Position numbers and translations under genes: made by a program | Shown here: positions 11,060 through 22,469 of the stretch, piece by piece | How the letters are laid out: each line of letters starts with the position of its first letter | How positions within the stretch are numbered: position 1 is the stretch's first letter | Assembly: GCF_017591425.1 (NCBI RefSeq) | Contig: NW_024465885.1 | Location: 35,100,501-35,164,500 of the forward strand | Direction of reading: 5' to 3' | DNA from: Ochotona curzoniae | Taxonomy: Eukaryota > Chordata > Mammalia > Lagomorpha > Ochotonidae | DNA length: 64,000 bases | The notes under the pieces: generated by a model | What the model was told of the DNA's origin: nothing | What the model saw: the letters and a program-made list of their open reading frames with translations, nothing else | Databases searched by the model: none

Positions 11060-12550
11060 TCTTTCTTCAACAGGCTGGTGTTACACATCTTTTAAAGTAC
11101 AGCTTGATTTTTCAAGAGTTACTCTTACTTATACATATGATTATGTGCATAGAGATCGGCTATCATCACTGCATTCAACTTCCTTATTCCATACTAAACC
11201 TAAGATTGCACAGTATATTAGATTTGTTGTATTTACTTCAAGGTTCTTGTGAAAATCGAAGCACTTAACCTACATAGCACCTATGTGTAGGATCAGAGAG
11301 GTGCGAAATACCCCACTTTTGAACAAAATCAATAGAAATTGTACGTTGATAGTGGAAATGTAAGCTAGGATTTAAGAAGGTTTTGTGACTCAAATGGGTT
11401 ACATGAGTTCTATCTCAGGCCCTGCATTCAGAGTCAAGTTCCTGAGTCAAACACAAGGAGGTAGTGCCCCCTGCGGAAGAGCTGGACTGTTTCCAGCTAA
11501 CAGCTTTGGGATAGTTCAGTCTCCAGTCATCACTGGTGTTCAGGAAATTAACCAGAAAATGGAAGTGCGACATTTTTCTCTTTTCCTTTTTGACACATAC
11601 ATTATTTTAGATATTCTATAAAACTATTGATTAAATATTCAAATTCCTACATATTTTATATATGTGGCAGAAAAAAGCAAACTTTGGTTAATGATTGCAT
11701 TTTAAAATCTCTGTCTGTAATATTTAGTGATCTAATACTATTACTATCTCTTTGAAAGTGTTTAAATTTCTTTAAATTTGTTGTAGCATATAGGGTCTAA
11801 AAAATGTTTTGGAAGAAAGCAATCTACATAAAAGTGAATCAAATGTCACCTTTAATATTCTTGTCAACATATAGACATATATATTGAAATAGAATAAAAA
11901 TGAGAAAAACAACATGAAATAAACATTTAACTCTCAGTTTATGGGGAACATGGAATGATTTTCTCATGCAAAACTGATTAACAATGATAGGAAAATCACA
12001 ATTCAAGTTTCTTCTTATGCTTGTTAAAAATTGATTTATTTCTAGCATTACTAACCACGTGTAATGCTAATCAGTAATGACACGATTAACACCTATTAGT
12101 AGTCTTTCCTCATTAGAAATGCCATTTTTCATCTAGTTGCTTATCATTATATTATTTACTATTTATGCATATATCACACTCATGTGAATTTCATGGACAC
12201 ATGTATTAAATAGTCTGATTTGTTATTCATTATTTTATTTCCTATGCAGTGTGCTCATATTCTCCAGTTAAAAATGTATTTACTTATTTGACAAAGAAAA
12301 GTTTTTCCCAATGTTCCATGAAATATTCATTTTACTTTGCAACTTGTATATATAAAATTTTAAATTGCTGATGGTACTGATTTTTATCTTATATATCATT
12401 ATTGATCTCTAACAAATTGCCTAAATTATAATTCCTTGAAAAGTCAATATTTTTTATTCTAAGAAAATCTATGAAACTTCTAATTTTAAAAGGAATTTCC
12501 ACAGCTCTTGTGTATTTTCTTCTGGAGAGTTTTAAATCATTTCTTACATT
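11060..12550. other. AT-rich intergenic
   Basis: No gene supported. 11385-11570 has SINE-like phrases but the order does not match the consensus. The rest is AT-rich unassigned sequence. Confidence 0.45.
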
Positions 12551-12565
12551 AAGAATAATATTCTG

Positions 12566-12890
12566 GGGCCCGGCGCGGTGGCACAAGTGGTTAAAGGTCC
12601 TCGCCTTGCACGCCCGGGATCCCATATGGACGCCGGTTCCAGCAGCCCCGCTTCCCTTCCAGCTCCCTGCCTGTGGCCTGGGAGAGCAGTGGAGGACGGC
12701 CCAAAGCTTTGGGAACCTGCACCCGCGTGGGAGACCCAGAAGAGGCTCCTGGCTTCGGATCTGCATAGTATCGGCCCATTGCGCTCACTTGGGGAGTGAG
12801 TCATCGGATGGAAGATCTTCCTCTCTGTCTCTCCTCTCTGTATATCCGCCTTTCCAATGAAACAATAATAAAAATAAATCTTAAAAAAAA
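12566..12890 (+). mobile_element. Full-length young CSINE with target-site duplication
   Basis: Same young subfamily as the copy at 2029, including 'gcatagtatcggcc'. It has a small internal deletion just after the tRNA-like region: 'gccggttccagcagccccg' lacks the end of the B-box block. A perfect 15-bp duplication, aagaataatattctg, is at 12551-12565 and 12891-12905. The lost B-box bases suggest it may be a poor Pol III template. Confidence 0.95.
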
Positions 12891-12905
12891 AAGAATAATA
12901 TTCTG

Positions 12906-13380
12906 TTTCATTGCTTTTAGGGTATGAAATTGTATACTTGCAAAAATCATGACCTAAAATTTACCAAAAGTATGTTCTCTTTTTTACCAAGAGTTTTTAA
13001 TTTAGTAATATAACCACTGGAATATGTTCTACCAGCTTAATTATTTTTAGGGAGTTTGTATTTTTTATAAACATAATTGAAATCATGAAATAATGTTATC
13101 ATCATTTTGTTTCCATCTCAACACTTTTCATTGAGTTATAAATTAATGAATAAAATATCAAAATATCCATATATGAGTCATTTAATATGACACATAAAAT
13201 GCCTGTCTTAAAACACTTCTATATTCTAACATTTTTAAGGGAACAATTATTACAAAACTCTTCTGTTTTCAAACTTAACACACTAAACTCCAGTAGGTAG
13301 AGTTCCACAATTTTAACTGACTATTTTGCTATTTAAACATTTTTTTAAAAGCATTTATATATTTTTAATGAAAAGTAAGG
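12906..13380. other. AT-rich intergenic
   Basis: Nothing recognised on either strand. Confidence 0.5.
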
Positions 13381-13384
13381 TATT

Positions 13385-13476
13385 TAGTGAAGGAGAGACA
13401 AAGAAATAAACAGGAATGGCACCCACATTGGGTCCTGGCACGGGTTGAAGGTTTAGCACTAGGCTATTGTGTTGGA
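13385..13476 (-). mobile_element. CSINE remnant, minus strand, internally deleted
   Basis: A short 3' portion ('gtgaaggagagacaaag') is joined directly to the tRNA-like head ('cactaggctattgtgttgga'). About 200 bp of the body is missing. Confidence 0.6.
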
Positions 13477-13479
13477 CCC

Positions 13480-14000
13480 CATTTCAATCACTATCACATA
13501 ATAATGAGTTGAATGTTTTCAAAGCTTTCCAAATTTCTGTGTGGAAATGTCATCCTGAAAATAATGGCATTAAGTGTAGTATTTTGGAAGGTGATGCAGT
13601 CCCCAGTGACTTCATGAATGGAACCAGTGTCTTCATGTGCAGGATCATATTGAGTTTTCTCAGCCTGTTTTTGCTGTTACATTAAGAACACATAACGCTG
13701 AGAACCTGAAAACTGTTTATTTGGCATATAGATCTTGGACTTGATATCACCAAAGGCGTAGAAGATGCATTTCTGTGGTGTATGAGTCAAGTCTGCATGG
13801 TTTGCTACAGCAGGCTAAACGCACCTTCAAGTTAGCTGTTCTGTCTGGAAGTTTTACCTTGACAGTTTTCAATATCATCTCCTCTATAACTTAGGGATTT
13901 TCTGGCACGTCCATTCAATGGGATTTGTGTGATCGTTTCCCTACGTTTAGACTTAGCTTACTCACTCTAAGGAAGAGAGTCATTAAAGTAAACCGGAATT
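13480..14000. other. Unassigned intergenic
   Basis: A 72-codon plus-strand frame (13467-13685) partly overlaps the SINE remnant and has no recognised similarity. No supported gene. Confidence 0.45.
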
Positions 14001-14004
14001 CTCA

Positions 14005-14337
14005 GGCCCAGTGCGGTAGCCTAGCAGATAAAGTCCTCACTTTGAACGTGCCGGATCCTATATGGACACTGGTCCTAATCCTGCCAGCTCCACTTTCCAT
14101 CCAGCTCCCTGCTTGTGGCCTGGGAAGGCAGTCGAAGACAGTCCAAAGCCTTGGGACCCTGCACCCACATGGGAGACCCGGGAGAGCTCCTGGCTCCCGG
14201 CTTTGGATCAGCACAGCACCGGCCATAGCAGTCACTTGGGGAGTGACTCATCGGACAGAAGCTCTCCCTCTCTGGCTCTCTTCCTCTCTCTATATATCTG
14301 ACTTCCCAATAAAAATAAGATAAATCTTAAAAAAATA
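14005..14337 (+). mobile_element. Full-length CSINE
   Basis: Complete element of the longer subfamily: head 'ggcccagtgcggtagcctag', 'ggtcctaatcc' B box, 'cagcacaccggcc'-like block, ATAAGATAAATCTT tail. Moderately diverged. Duplications are not evident. Confidence 0.93.
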
Positions 14338-14560
14338 AAAAGAAAACATAAACCCCTAATATTATAAGGCTAAGTATTAACAGCATCATTAGGATTTGTT
14401 AGTATTAACACGGATAAGCTGGCAGAGTCAGTGTTTGTTAAAGATATTCTGTTTACATTCTTTTTTTATGATGTCATTAGATGTGATTGTCATTAGATGT
14501 ACCATGTACATGTCTTTTTAGATAGAATGTGGCAGAGATGGATGGTTAAATAAAGAATGG

Positions 14561-14604
14561 CTATCTACCAACCTATCTACCTATCTCTCTATCTATCATC
14601 TCTC
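14561..14604 (+). repeat. (TCTA)n/(CTAT)n microsatellite
   Basis: Imperfect tetranucleotide run 'ctatctacca acctatctac' continuing into 'ctatctctctatctatcatc'. Confidence 0.85.
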
Positions 14605-14649
14605 AATTGGAAAGGTTTCAAAAAAGCATAGAAATACTCCATCTATTTT

Positions 14650-15015
14650 CTTTATTATCTATTTTATTTATCTGGTAGAAGAGTGAGAGCTAGAATGAGC
14701 AATAGTTCACAGATACTGATCCAGAGCAGGACCCAGGATTCTGTCAGCAACCTGTGTCTCTAATTGGGTTGTCAGGAATTTCTCCCGGAGAATCTGTTTC
14801 TAATTTGGAAGGCAGAGAGAGAGAGCGAGCGAGATAGAGGTCTTTCAGAGACATGCCTTTAATCCATCGGTTCATTCCCCGATTGTTGCAATGGCTAAAG
14901 CCAGGACTGTCTGCCAGTGCGAGCCAGGAACTTGATCAGAATTAGAGTAGGAGGAACATGAATCAACAGTCGTATCACAGTAGATTACCCTGCCACACCC
15001 CAGTACTAGCCCCAA
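14650..15015 (-). mobile_element. Two overlapping or nested old CSINE pieces, minus strand
   Basis: 14810-15015 is a rabbit-like old SINE in reverse: a GA-rich start with gagagagagcgagcgaga, 'ccatcggttcattccccga', 'gccaggaacttgatcagaa', ending 'gccacaccccagtactagcc'. 14650-14800 holds a second, poorer SINE-like stretch whose middle appears to receive the first. Boundaries are uncertain. Confidence 0.6.
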
Positions 15016-15069
15016 GAAGCATCTCATCTATTATGTGATACAATCATCCCGGAATATTGTTTCTTTGTT

Positions 15070-15800
15070 AAAATGCATATGTTCATTTGTTACTCTATTA
15101 TACAATTCAATGTGCTCCAGGATTTCCCAAGTCTCTCCCTGCCACCCACCCACTCATTCCCCATGGCATCACGATAATATAGTCCTTCACAATCAGTCAT
15201 AAGTCCAATGTTCTGCTATTTAAGTGTAACCTGCCTTGAGGCATGGATATTGGTAAAGAGTCCAGCATCCTATTGGAAAGATACATTCAGCAATTTCACT
15301 CTGAGTCCATCTTTGTAAATACAGACACACATTGCATTGTATCTTCATATTTGTGTGTGATAAGCTGTGTTACACAGTTACCGTATCCCATTGAATAACA
15401 AGCTATAAAACAAACAGAGAAAAGTATAAAATTTTCAACAACATGATATTAATATGATACTGAGTGACCAATGACTGAATAAATGCAAAAGAAAATTAAT
15501 GACCTTCGTGAAGCTAATAATACTTCAGGTCACTTATTAATGTGACCTATGAGTCAGTGAAGACATCAAGAAGAAATACAAAAACTTTTTTTTGAATAAA
15601 TAGAAAGAATAATAAAATATCATCCCTATGGGACATAGCGAAAACAGCATTGAAATGAGTATTGATATCCTATTTTGCATGAAGGTTGCTTATATCATAT
15701 TCATCCTTTTGGAATTGACTTATGGCATTGACAGTAATGGTCATTGGTGAGGACTATTTGGTTGAATAACTAAGTAAATCCACTATTTACTTGCTTGGAA
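15070..15800 (-). mobile_element. L1 3'UTR and 3' end, minus strand
   Basis: 15090-15370 is the antisense of the L1 3' end: 'ccctgccacccacccactca', 'agtccttcacaatcagtcat', 'agagtccagcatcctattgg'. 15430-15690 reads ORF2-like on the plus strand and carries the 20-mer shared with 6627-6646. 15690-15790 is antisense L1 3'UTR similar to 6760-6860. Confidence 0.7.
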
Positions 15801-16080
15801 ACTACATGCTTTGGGAAGAGATGACTGGTTTTTGTTTGTTTGTTTGCTTGTTGTTTTTTTAACTTTCCAGTTCAGTGAAAGTCAGGTTGGGGAAACTCAC
15901 TGGAAAACATAAGATTCTGTGTTCTTCCAGAAAAGCTCATCAAGCCAATGACTCAAGTGTAATCAACAGATTTGTTTTTACTTTTTGTAGAAGAAAAATT
16001 TTATTTAAAATCTCTATAAAATTTTCATATAAATTTCTTTTTTCTCTAATTTGTAATGTAAGATCTGGGCTCCTCCAAAA
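15800..16080. other. AT-rich, unassigned
   Basis: Includes a short tttgtttg run near 15830. An 88-codon frame from 15875 has no recognised similarity. Confidence 0.4.
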
Positions 16081-16109
16081 AAAAAAAAAATCCCCCAGAA
16101 TGATTTTCC

Positions 16110-16345
16110 CCATACTGCTACAACAGTATAGTCCTTCATAACAGTTATAATTCCAATTGCATCAGTCTGTTATTAACAGACTGCTCAGTATGAACAGTTG
16201 AAAGTATAACTTTTTATGAAGAACTATCCTTATTTATTTTCCCCATACAGTTACAATAGAATAGTCCTCCATAACAAGTTATAATTAAATAGCAGGCTGA
16301 TGGAATTATAACCTGTTATGAAGGACTATACTTATTTACTTAATT
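16110..16345. repeat. Cluster of alternating inverted repeats derived from L1 3' end sequence
   Basis: Four related units alternate in orientation: forward at about 16123-16154, reverse at 16203-16230, forward at 16256-16284, reverse at 16302-16330. The outer pair has 29-nt arms differing by one inserted base. A perfect 10-bp-arm palindrome with a 1-nt centre lies at 16163-16183. The unit 'agtccttcataacagt' also occurs in related form in the L1 tail at 15.18 kb. Confidence 0.8.
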
Positions 16346-16402
16346 ATTATTATACTTATAATTAAGTATAATTATTATTATACTTAATTATGCTTATTTA
16401 AA
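16341..16402. repeat. AT-rich near-palindromic tract
   Basis: Built from repeated 'attattattatactta' and its complement, continuing the inverted cluster. Repeated 'agcaggctgatg' occurs at 16281 and near 16403 on either side. Confidence 0.7.
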
Positions 16403-16429
16403 TAGCAGGCTGATGATTGCCATACATTT

Positions 16430-19400
16430 TCTGCTTTTTCCTAGCCCAGCATAGTTTCATATGAACTGATCCTGTAAGTGCTGGTACCTTTTTCAGCATT
16501 TCTTGCTTTTATCTATGAAATTCCATAACAAAAATAGCAAGAGCAACAACAAAGAAAACTGGAATATCAAAATCATAAATTTATCAATAAAAAGCATTAT
16601 ATCATCATTTCTCAATATGTAAGAGAATAAATTACTTTTAGGTAATAATCACAAGACAGACTATAAACTCATGCTTAAGTGACAAACCACAAACTATCAT
16701 TTACCCTTGAAAATGGAAAGGAATTAATGATACAATTTTTATCATCAGGCATGCTTATAAATATAATTAAACACATATCTAGTTGTGAGTGACAATGTAT
16801 TTGTGTCTTCCCTTTGGGTTTTAACCAAGTCACGATGCTGCGAACCATATGCACATATTTATAAATAGAAATTAGCTCACTTGCTTTGCAGAAAATATCA
16901 CCATTACGTTAAGTATAATTTTTATTAGTTCAGGCTCATTATCTTTACAGTTTCAAAGAGACTAATATCATTAAAATGCTATAAACCTACAGACTTTTAA
17001 AATCGGAATCTTAAGAAACAAACATTATTTGAACAATAAGACTACAAATTTTTCAGCTTTTAAACCAGTAAATTCTTGAGACAAACAGAAGTTTGCACAA
17101 GTGTAGAAGATATAGACCGGAAGCAGACGGCAAATGGAGAAAATTCACTGTATTACCATAAATGGCTTAAATGAAGGTTTATTTTTTCCCTGCATATAAT
17201 TGTGTGCAGAATTCCAAGATAAATTTTACCATCAGAACCGATTTCCCCAGTGTCTTAGAAAGGCATACAAGAACCAAACTGACTGGTTTAAATGCTGTAC
17301 CAGTTCCCCTTCAACTCTTGATAATTTAATCACAGAACTTGTGTTTTGAAAGTAAAGTCTTGTGGAGTAGTGGTGCATGTAAGAAGTGAGGATATATACA
17401 TTATGCATGTTTGCTTCTCCTGGCTCTCATTCATACAAATATTTATGATAAGCCCATAAACACCACAATCTAATGGACCCATAAGGTCAAGAAGACAGTA
17501 ATTCTCAAAGTGAGTTCAAGGTGAATACATTATATCTGCAACCCAGTGGGAAAACTGACAATCCCGCAAGGCCACACTTCCTGTTTAAGCAAGAACTTGC
17601 TTCAAAAGCAAAAAGACAAGGGCATGCTAAAGCCCATGAATGCATAAAGAAGCCTACACTATTAGTTTTTTTTTTTTTTTTCTTGTGCTAGTTCTGTCTG
17701 CTAGCCAGAGCATGCACAAAGTAATGGTATAGTGGGGAAGAAAAAGACAAGATGATACATAGTTCTTTTTGCTTAGAATCCTTTCTTACTTATCAGTAAG
17801 ATACAAGGAGAAAGTGTCCATGGAGTTAGCCTATATCAAGACATCAAATAAAAGCATTTATATTAGTACTGTGCAAGATTTTACTATTTAGATAGAAACA
17901 AAATACTCATACGTGTTGTGAGATAAACACATAATATAATCTTGGTGACTGCATGCATGTGATTGCACTTATATTACAATTAAAACAGAAATTATACCAT
18001 ATATGGATACGTGAAAAATTCACAAAATAAATTACTGTTTTAGGGTAAAACAATAACACTGAAATATATTAAATAGAAAAACATCACACATCAAACAGGA
18101 GAGAATGTTACAGGAAATAATTCCCATTTTAAACATTATAATGTTTGTGTATATGCTTTACACATGATAGTTTTGACGCCTTTAGCAATGCCTTCGTGTT
18201 GCTTTATGAAGTTGGGCTCACAATTTATTTTCTTCTTATTTTTCCCTGAGCTTTCAATTCTGTAGTCATCCTTATCTTGATAAATTTTAAAACTGTGTTT
18301 GCCTGCTTTTCCTACAGTTTTAAATTAGCCATGAAAGCTTCTATAATACATTGTTACCCAGTATCCACCAAACACTGGAAAAGTTTACCATTTTCACATG
18401 ACTTTCTCCTTTAAGATAAAGCCAACTCAATGTCATTGTCTCCCACTCACCCAGAGTATGCTCCCAGAATATGAGTCTACGGTACTGTTATTTTTATCAG
18501 AGGTAAACTTAGAAAGAAAGAAAGGCAATAGGAAAAGGTTTTGGAGAACTACCAACATTATGAGACATAGCTAACAAATCCATTGACTTAAGTGGAAACA
18601 AGGTGTTCAGGAAAACGCATCTCCTCTCTCTTTCAGTGTAGTTCTTCGGCAGTTGTTAGTTGCATTCCTAAAAGAAAAGTTTTTTAGATATTTTAAATTA
18701 TTTGGGGTTAGTCTTACTTACACTAATTAGGTAATAATTGTATTAGCCAAATGTATAATAATCGTGCAAAAATAGGAAGAGCTTCCAAACAAAAGTGTAG
18801 CACATTCCTTAAAACATTGTACTGCATTAATTATAAAAATACACCGTGGTTGAGTTTGCAATGTCTTGCGCTAATAATGAAAGGCAAACGAGATTTTTGT
18901 ATTTTTGTTTTCCTTTTCAATGCATTTGTCAAATTAAAAATACAGCTTTCTACATTAAATGATAACAAAGTTGGGCATATGTGTATGTTATATTTTGAGA
19001 CGAAAGCGCTAGAAGAATTCTAGTGCATCTGATTTTAAGTTATGATCAGACACTGCCATCTCCTGTTTACTCAGAACAATTTACTTCCTTAATGCACTTA
19101 AAGTCTGGGCTGGACAGGAGCACACCTCAGGTATCAGATGGGTCTCTGCATGATTGTGATGCACCCCATCACTGTCCGAAATATGCTCAGAGCAAATGTC
19201 TCTGGAGAATCATTCAGGCTTGACTTTAACACAAAAGAACTCATGAATGGCTCCATGAGTTAACAGAAAAATAAAAATCTTTTGATTATTGTCACTGGTT
19301 ACTAGTTCGTCAAGTACGATAAATGTACTACTTGAGCAAGCATCATGATATTTCAAGTGATTGGTACCCATTCAACACCCTTATCTTTAATTACTTACTT

Positions 19401-19880
19401 ATTTATATTTATTTACAAACTCCCTCTCTTCATCTATTATGCTGATTTAACTTATCGTGCTTTTATTTTGAATTACAATGTGGTCCATGTTGCTGGTCTT
19501 ACTCTTTCTACTTAAAGACTTCATTGACTAGTTTTGCTTAGATTCAGTTATGTAATTCAGTTCAATCTGTTCTTTTTCAGAGTTTGCAGCTCCCTGGTAA
19601 GAGTAGAAGATTTAAGGGGCCAAATTAGAGATCCATCTCTCTTGTCAGTTCTGCTGAGTTCATAATCTCCATTGTGTTGTTATTGTTTTGCTTCATATAT
19701 TCTCTTTTTTCTACAAATGTTCATGGTGATATTTTCACATATTAAATTCTATTGCTTTAACTGTTTTTGCCTTTCTATCTGTGGTGATTCTTGTGATTTT
19801 ACTTTTTTTATTTATGAAATGAAATTTTTAATTCCTGTTACAATTTGTGGTTTAATGTGCCACTAAAAAAAAAAAAAGGC
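16430..19880. other. Long AT-rich stretch, nothing recognised
   Basis: No repeat family or gene recognised over about 3.4 kb. A T(17) run lies at about 17664-17680. A small stem (aactcatg/catgagtt) lies near 19239-19262. Open frames of 60-90 codons have no family resemblance and AT-driven composition. Very old, unrecognisable repeats are possible. Confidence 0.45.
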
Positions 19881-19884
19881 AACA

Positions 19885-20200
19885 GGGCCCAGTGCAGTAG
19901 CCTAGTGGCTAAAATTCTTGCCTTGCACCTGCCGGGAACTCATATGGGTGCACGTTCTAATTCCAAAAGACTTGCTTCCCCTCCATTTCCTTGCTTGTGG
20001 CCTGGGAAAGCAGTGAAGGAAAGCCCAAAACCTTCTGACCCTTCTGTGGGAGACCCAGAAGAGGTTCCTGGCTCCGAGCTTCGGATCAGCTCAGCTCCAG
20101 CCACTTGGGAGTAGATCACTGGACAGAAGATCTTCGTCTCTGTCTCTCCTACTCTCTGTATATCTGACTTTGCAATAGCAATAAATAACTTCAAAAATAA
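19885..20200 (+). mobile_element. CSINE, plus strand, first of a tail-to-tail pair
   Basis: Head 'gggcccagtgcagtagccta', a mutated B box ('cgttctaattcc'), the body with small deletions, and an AATAAATAACTTCAAAAA tail. Its A-rich tail abuts the T-rich tail of the minus-strand SINE that follows. Confidence 0.92.
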
Positions 20201-20492
20201 TAGATTTATTTATTTTATTGAAAGGCAGATCAGATTTACAGAGAGAAAGAGAGACAGAAACATTTTCCATCCGCTGCTTCACTACACAAAGGTGTACAAA
20301 GGAGCTTTTCCCAGGTCTCCCATGTGGATGTAGGGTATCAAGGCTTTGCACCATCCTCTACTGCTTTTCCAGGCAATAAACAGGGAGCAGGAAGGGAGTG
20401 GAGCAATCAGAGTACGAACAGGCACCCATATGGAATCTTGTCATTTTGCAAGGTGAGGATTTAGCTACACAGCCATCACACAGGGCCCCGTC
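20201..20492 (-). mobile_element. CSINE, minus strand, second of a tail-to-tail pair
   Basis: Begins with the tail in reverse (agatttatttattttattga), then 'gagagaaagagagacagaa', 'cccaggtctcccatgtgga', and ends with the head 'cagccatcacacagggccc'. Older and more diverged than its neighbour. Confidence 0.9.
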
Positions 20493-20499
20493 ATTAGTA

Positions 20500-20790
20500 T
20501 TTCTTCTTTTGAGATCCAGCAAGTTTCTTTACCCATTTCTTAAAAGGATTTCTTTGTTCTGTCTTGTTGAATTCTTAATTTACTTATAATCCTTGCGACA
20601 TATGTAGCTTGCAATTATTTTCCAATTCTGTTGATCTTCATTCAATTGATGTTATATTTTTGATGTGCAACAGTCTCCAGTTTAAAATAACCCCATCTAT
20701 AATGATTACTTTGCTCCCTTTCTTGTGGCCTTCTTTCATTTATCCATCAAATACTGTCTCATCCCACCCTACAGTAGACTATAAGCATCA
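20500..20790 (-). mobile_element. Ancient L1 ORF2 fragment, minus strand
   Basis: Antisense of the ORF2 C-terminal region: 'ttacccatttcttaaaagga', a 'gtagcttgcaattattttcc' block and 'cagtctccagtttaaaataa' occur in the order seen in antisense mammalian L1s. Strongly decayed. Confidence 0.55.
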
Positions 20791-20799
20791 GAAAGTTGA

Positions 20800-22130
20800 T
20801 ATATGGATTATTATTGTGTTGCATATGCATAAATATCTTACACATAAAGACTTGATGAAATTCTGGTGTGCTTTCTTTTGTTTCTAATAGCACAGGTAAG
20901 GCAAAGCAGTAAGAGAAGGCATTGGAGGGCATCAGAGGTCATAGTGTACAATAGTGATATCATTTAGGGAATTAACAGTATGCACAATATGAACTAATCA
21001 AGATATACGTCAATGACACAACATGAATAATAAAGAATACATTTTTTCAAGCAAATACTAGTTGATTTCTCCTTATGTGTGCAGGAGGCTTAGTTAAGGC
21101 TAAAAAGAGGAATTTTCAACCTGATGGCTGATTTTTGTCTTATTGCTTTGCCACATCAAATTGATAGTCCCAAGTGTCTTGGTTTGCTCTCCACATCACA
21201 GCTTACTGCAGTCGCTCACCCAGGGCCATGAACGGATTGCATAGTTACTTCTCTTCTAATCCTCATGATGTCAGAAACTGGATCTATACCAGTACTAGCC
21301 TTAGAGGCTGAGAAATTAGCATAAGCTCTCTACCACTGGGTTCATCAGCAACCTAACAAGGTGTAAAAAATTGGGGTACTTTGCACAGCCAGAAGAGAAC
21401 CAACTTTGCACAATGCAGTTCCATTTTGGTGACCTAGTAATTATTGCTTTCTAATTAGTTACTATGTTTTAGATGAACAAACTCTTAGGAAAGTACAGGT
21501 GTTTAGCCCTTCAATTTAATTGCCACATTTTAAGTTCTCATAGAGATGAGTAGTGTCAGATGCCATAGAAGAGGATATTTCTTTTTTGTATATGCAAAGG
21601 TGTTTACAAATCATTTATTTTCTAATATATATGAAATAATGTGTAACACAAATCTGAAAGAAGTTATGTTTTGTAGAAAACATGATTTGTGTATAAAATG
21701 GTGCATTTGGCAAATAAAACTGAACATACTATTTATTTAATATTGTGTTAAAAACATAACTAATATTGTATTGGTCAAAATAGTTACTTCAAAAAACTTT
21801 TTTTAGTTCTGTTGAGAAAAAAATTAAAAAAAAAAGAGAGAGAGAGAACAAGAGAGAGAGATGAATGATCCAAACAGGATTTAAATTTTCTTTAACAATG
21901 AAATTCAAAGAAATGGACTAGCACTGCCTTTATATCCTTCAGATATTTCTTTAAATTTTGCATTCATCTGCTTCCTCATATTTTGTTGTTAAGAAAATCC
22001 AAATCTTGCTTGGATTACACACACCTCCAAACAATGCCAATGAGTAAGAATTTATGCTTGACAATTGTAAGAGTCAAGAGTTCTTTTCTGATTCAAATGC
22101 ATTATTGAGCTTTAGAAATGAAAAATACCC
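20800..22130. other. Intergenic with one GA microsatellite
   Basis: An A-run joined to a (GA)n tract lies at 21823-21861. No gene or further repeat recognised. Confidence 0.45.
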
Positions 22131-22134
22131 TTCA

Positions 22135-22457
22135 GGTCCGGCACGGTGGCACAGTGGTTAAGGTCCTCGCCTTGCATGCCCTGGATCCCATATGGACGCC
22201 GGTTCTATCCCAGCAGCCCTGCTTCCCTTCCAGCTCCCTGCCTGTGGCCCAGGAAAGCAGTCAAGGACAGCCAAAAGCTTTGGGACCCTGCACCCACGTG
22301 GGACACCCGGAAGAGGCTCCTGGCTTCGGACCGGCATAGCATTGGCCGTTGTGCTCACTTGGGGAGTGAATCATCGGACGGAAGATCTTCCTCTCTGTCT
22401 CTCCTCTCTGTATATCTGCCTTTCCAATATAAAATAATAATAAAAAATAAATCTTTG
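22135..22457 (+). mobile_element. Full-length CSINE with target-site duplication
   Basis: Young-type element with the 'gcatagcattggccgttgt' variant, shared with the minus-strand copy at 25.25 kb. 'ggttctatcccagcag' shows a one-base change in the B box. Tail AATAATAATAAAAAATAAATC. Flanked by aaaaatacccttc (22121-22133) and aaaaatatccttc (22458-22470), one mismatch. Confidence 0.95.
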
Positions 22458-22469
22458 AAAAATATCCTT

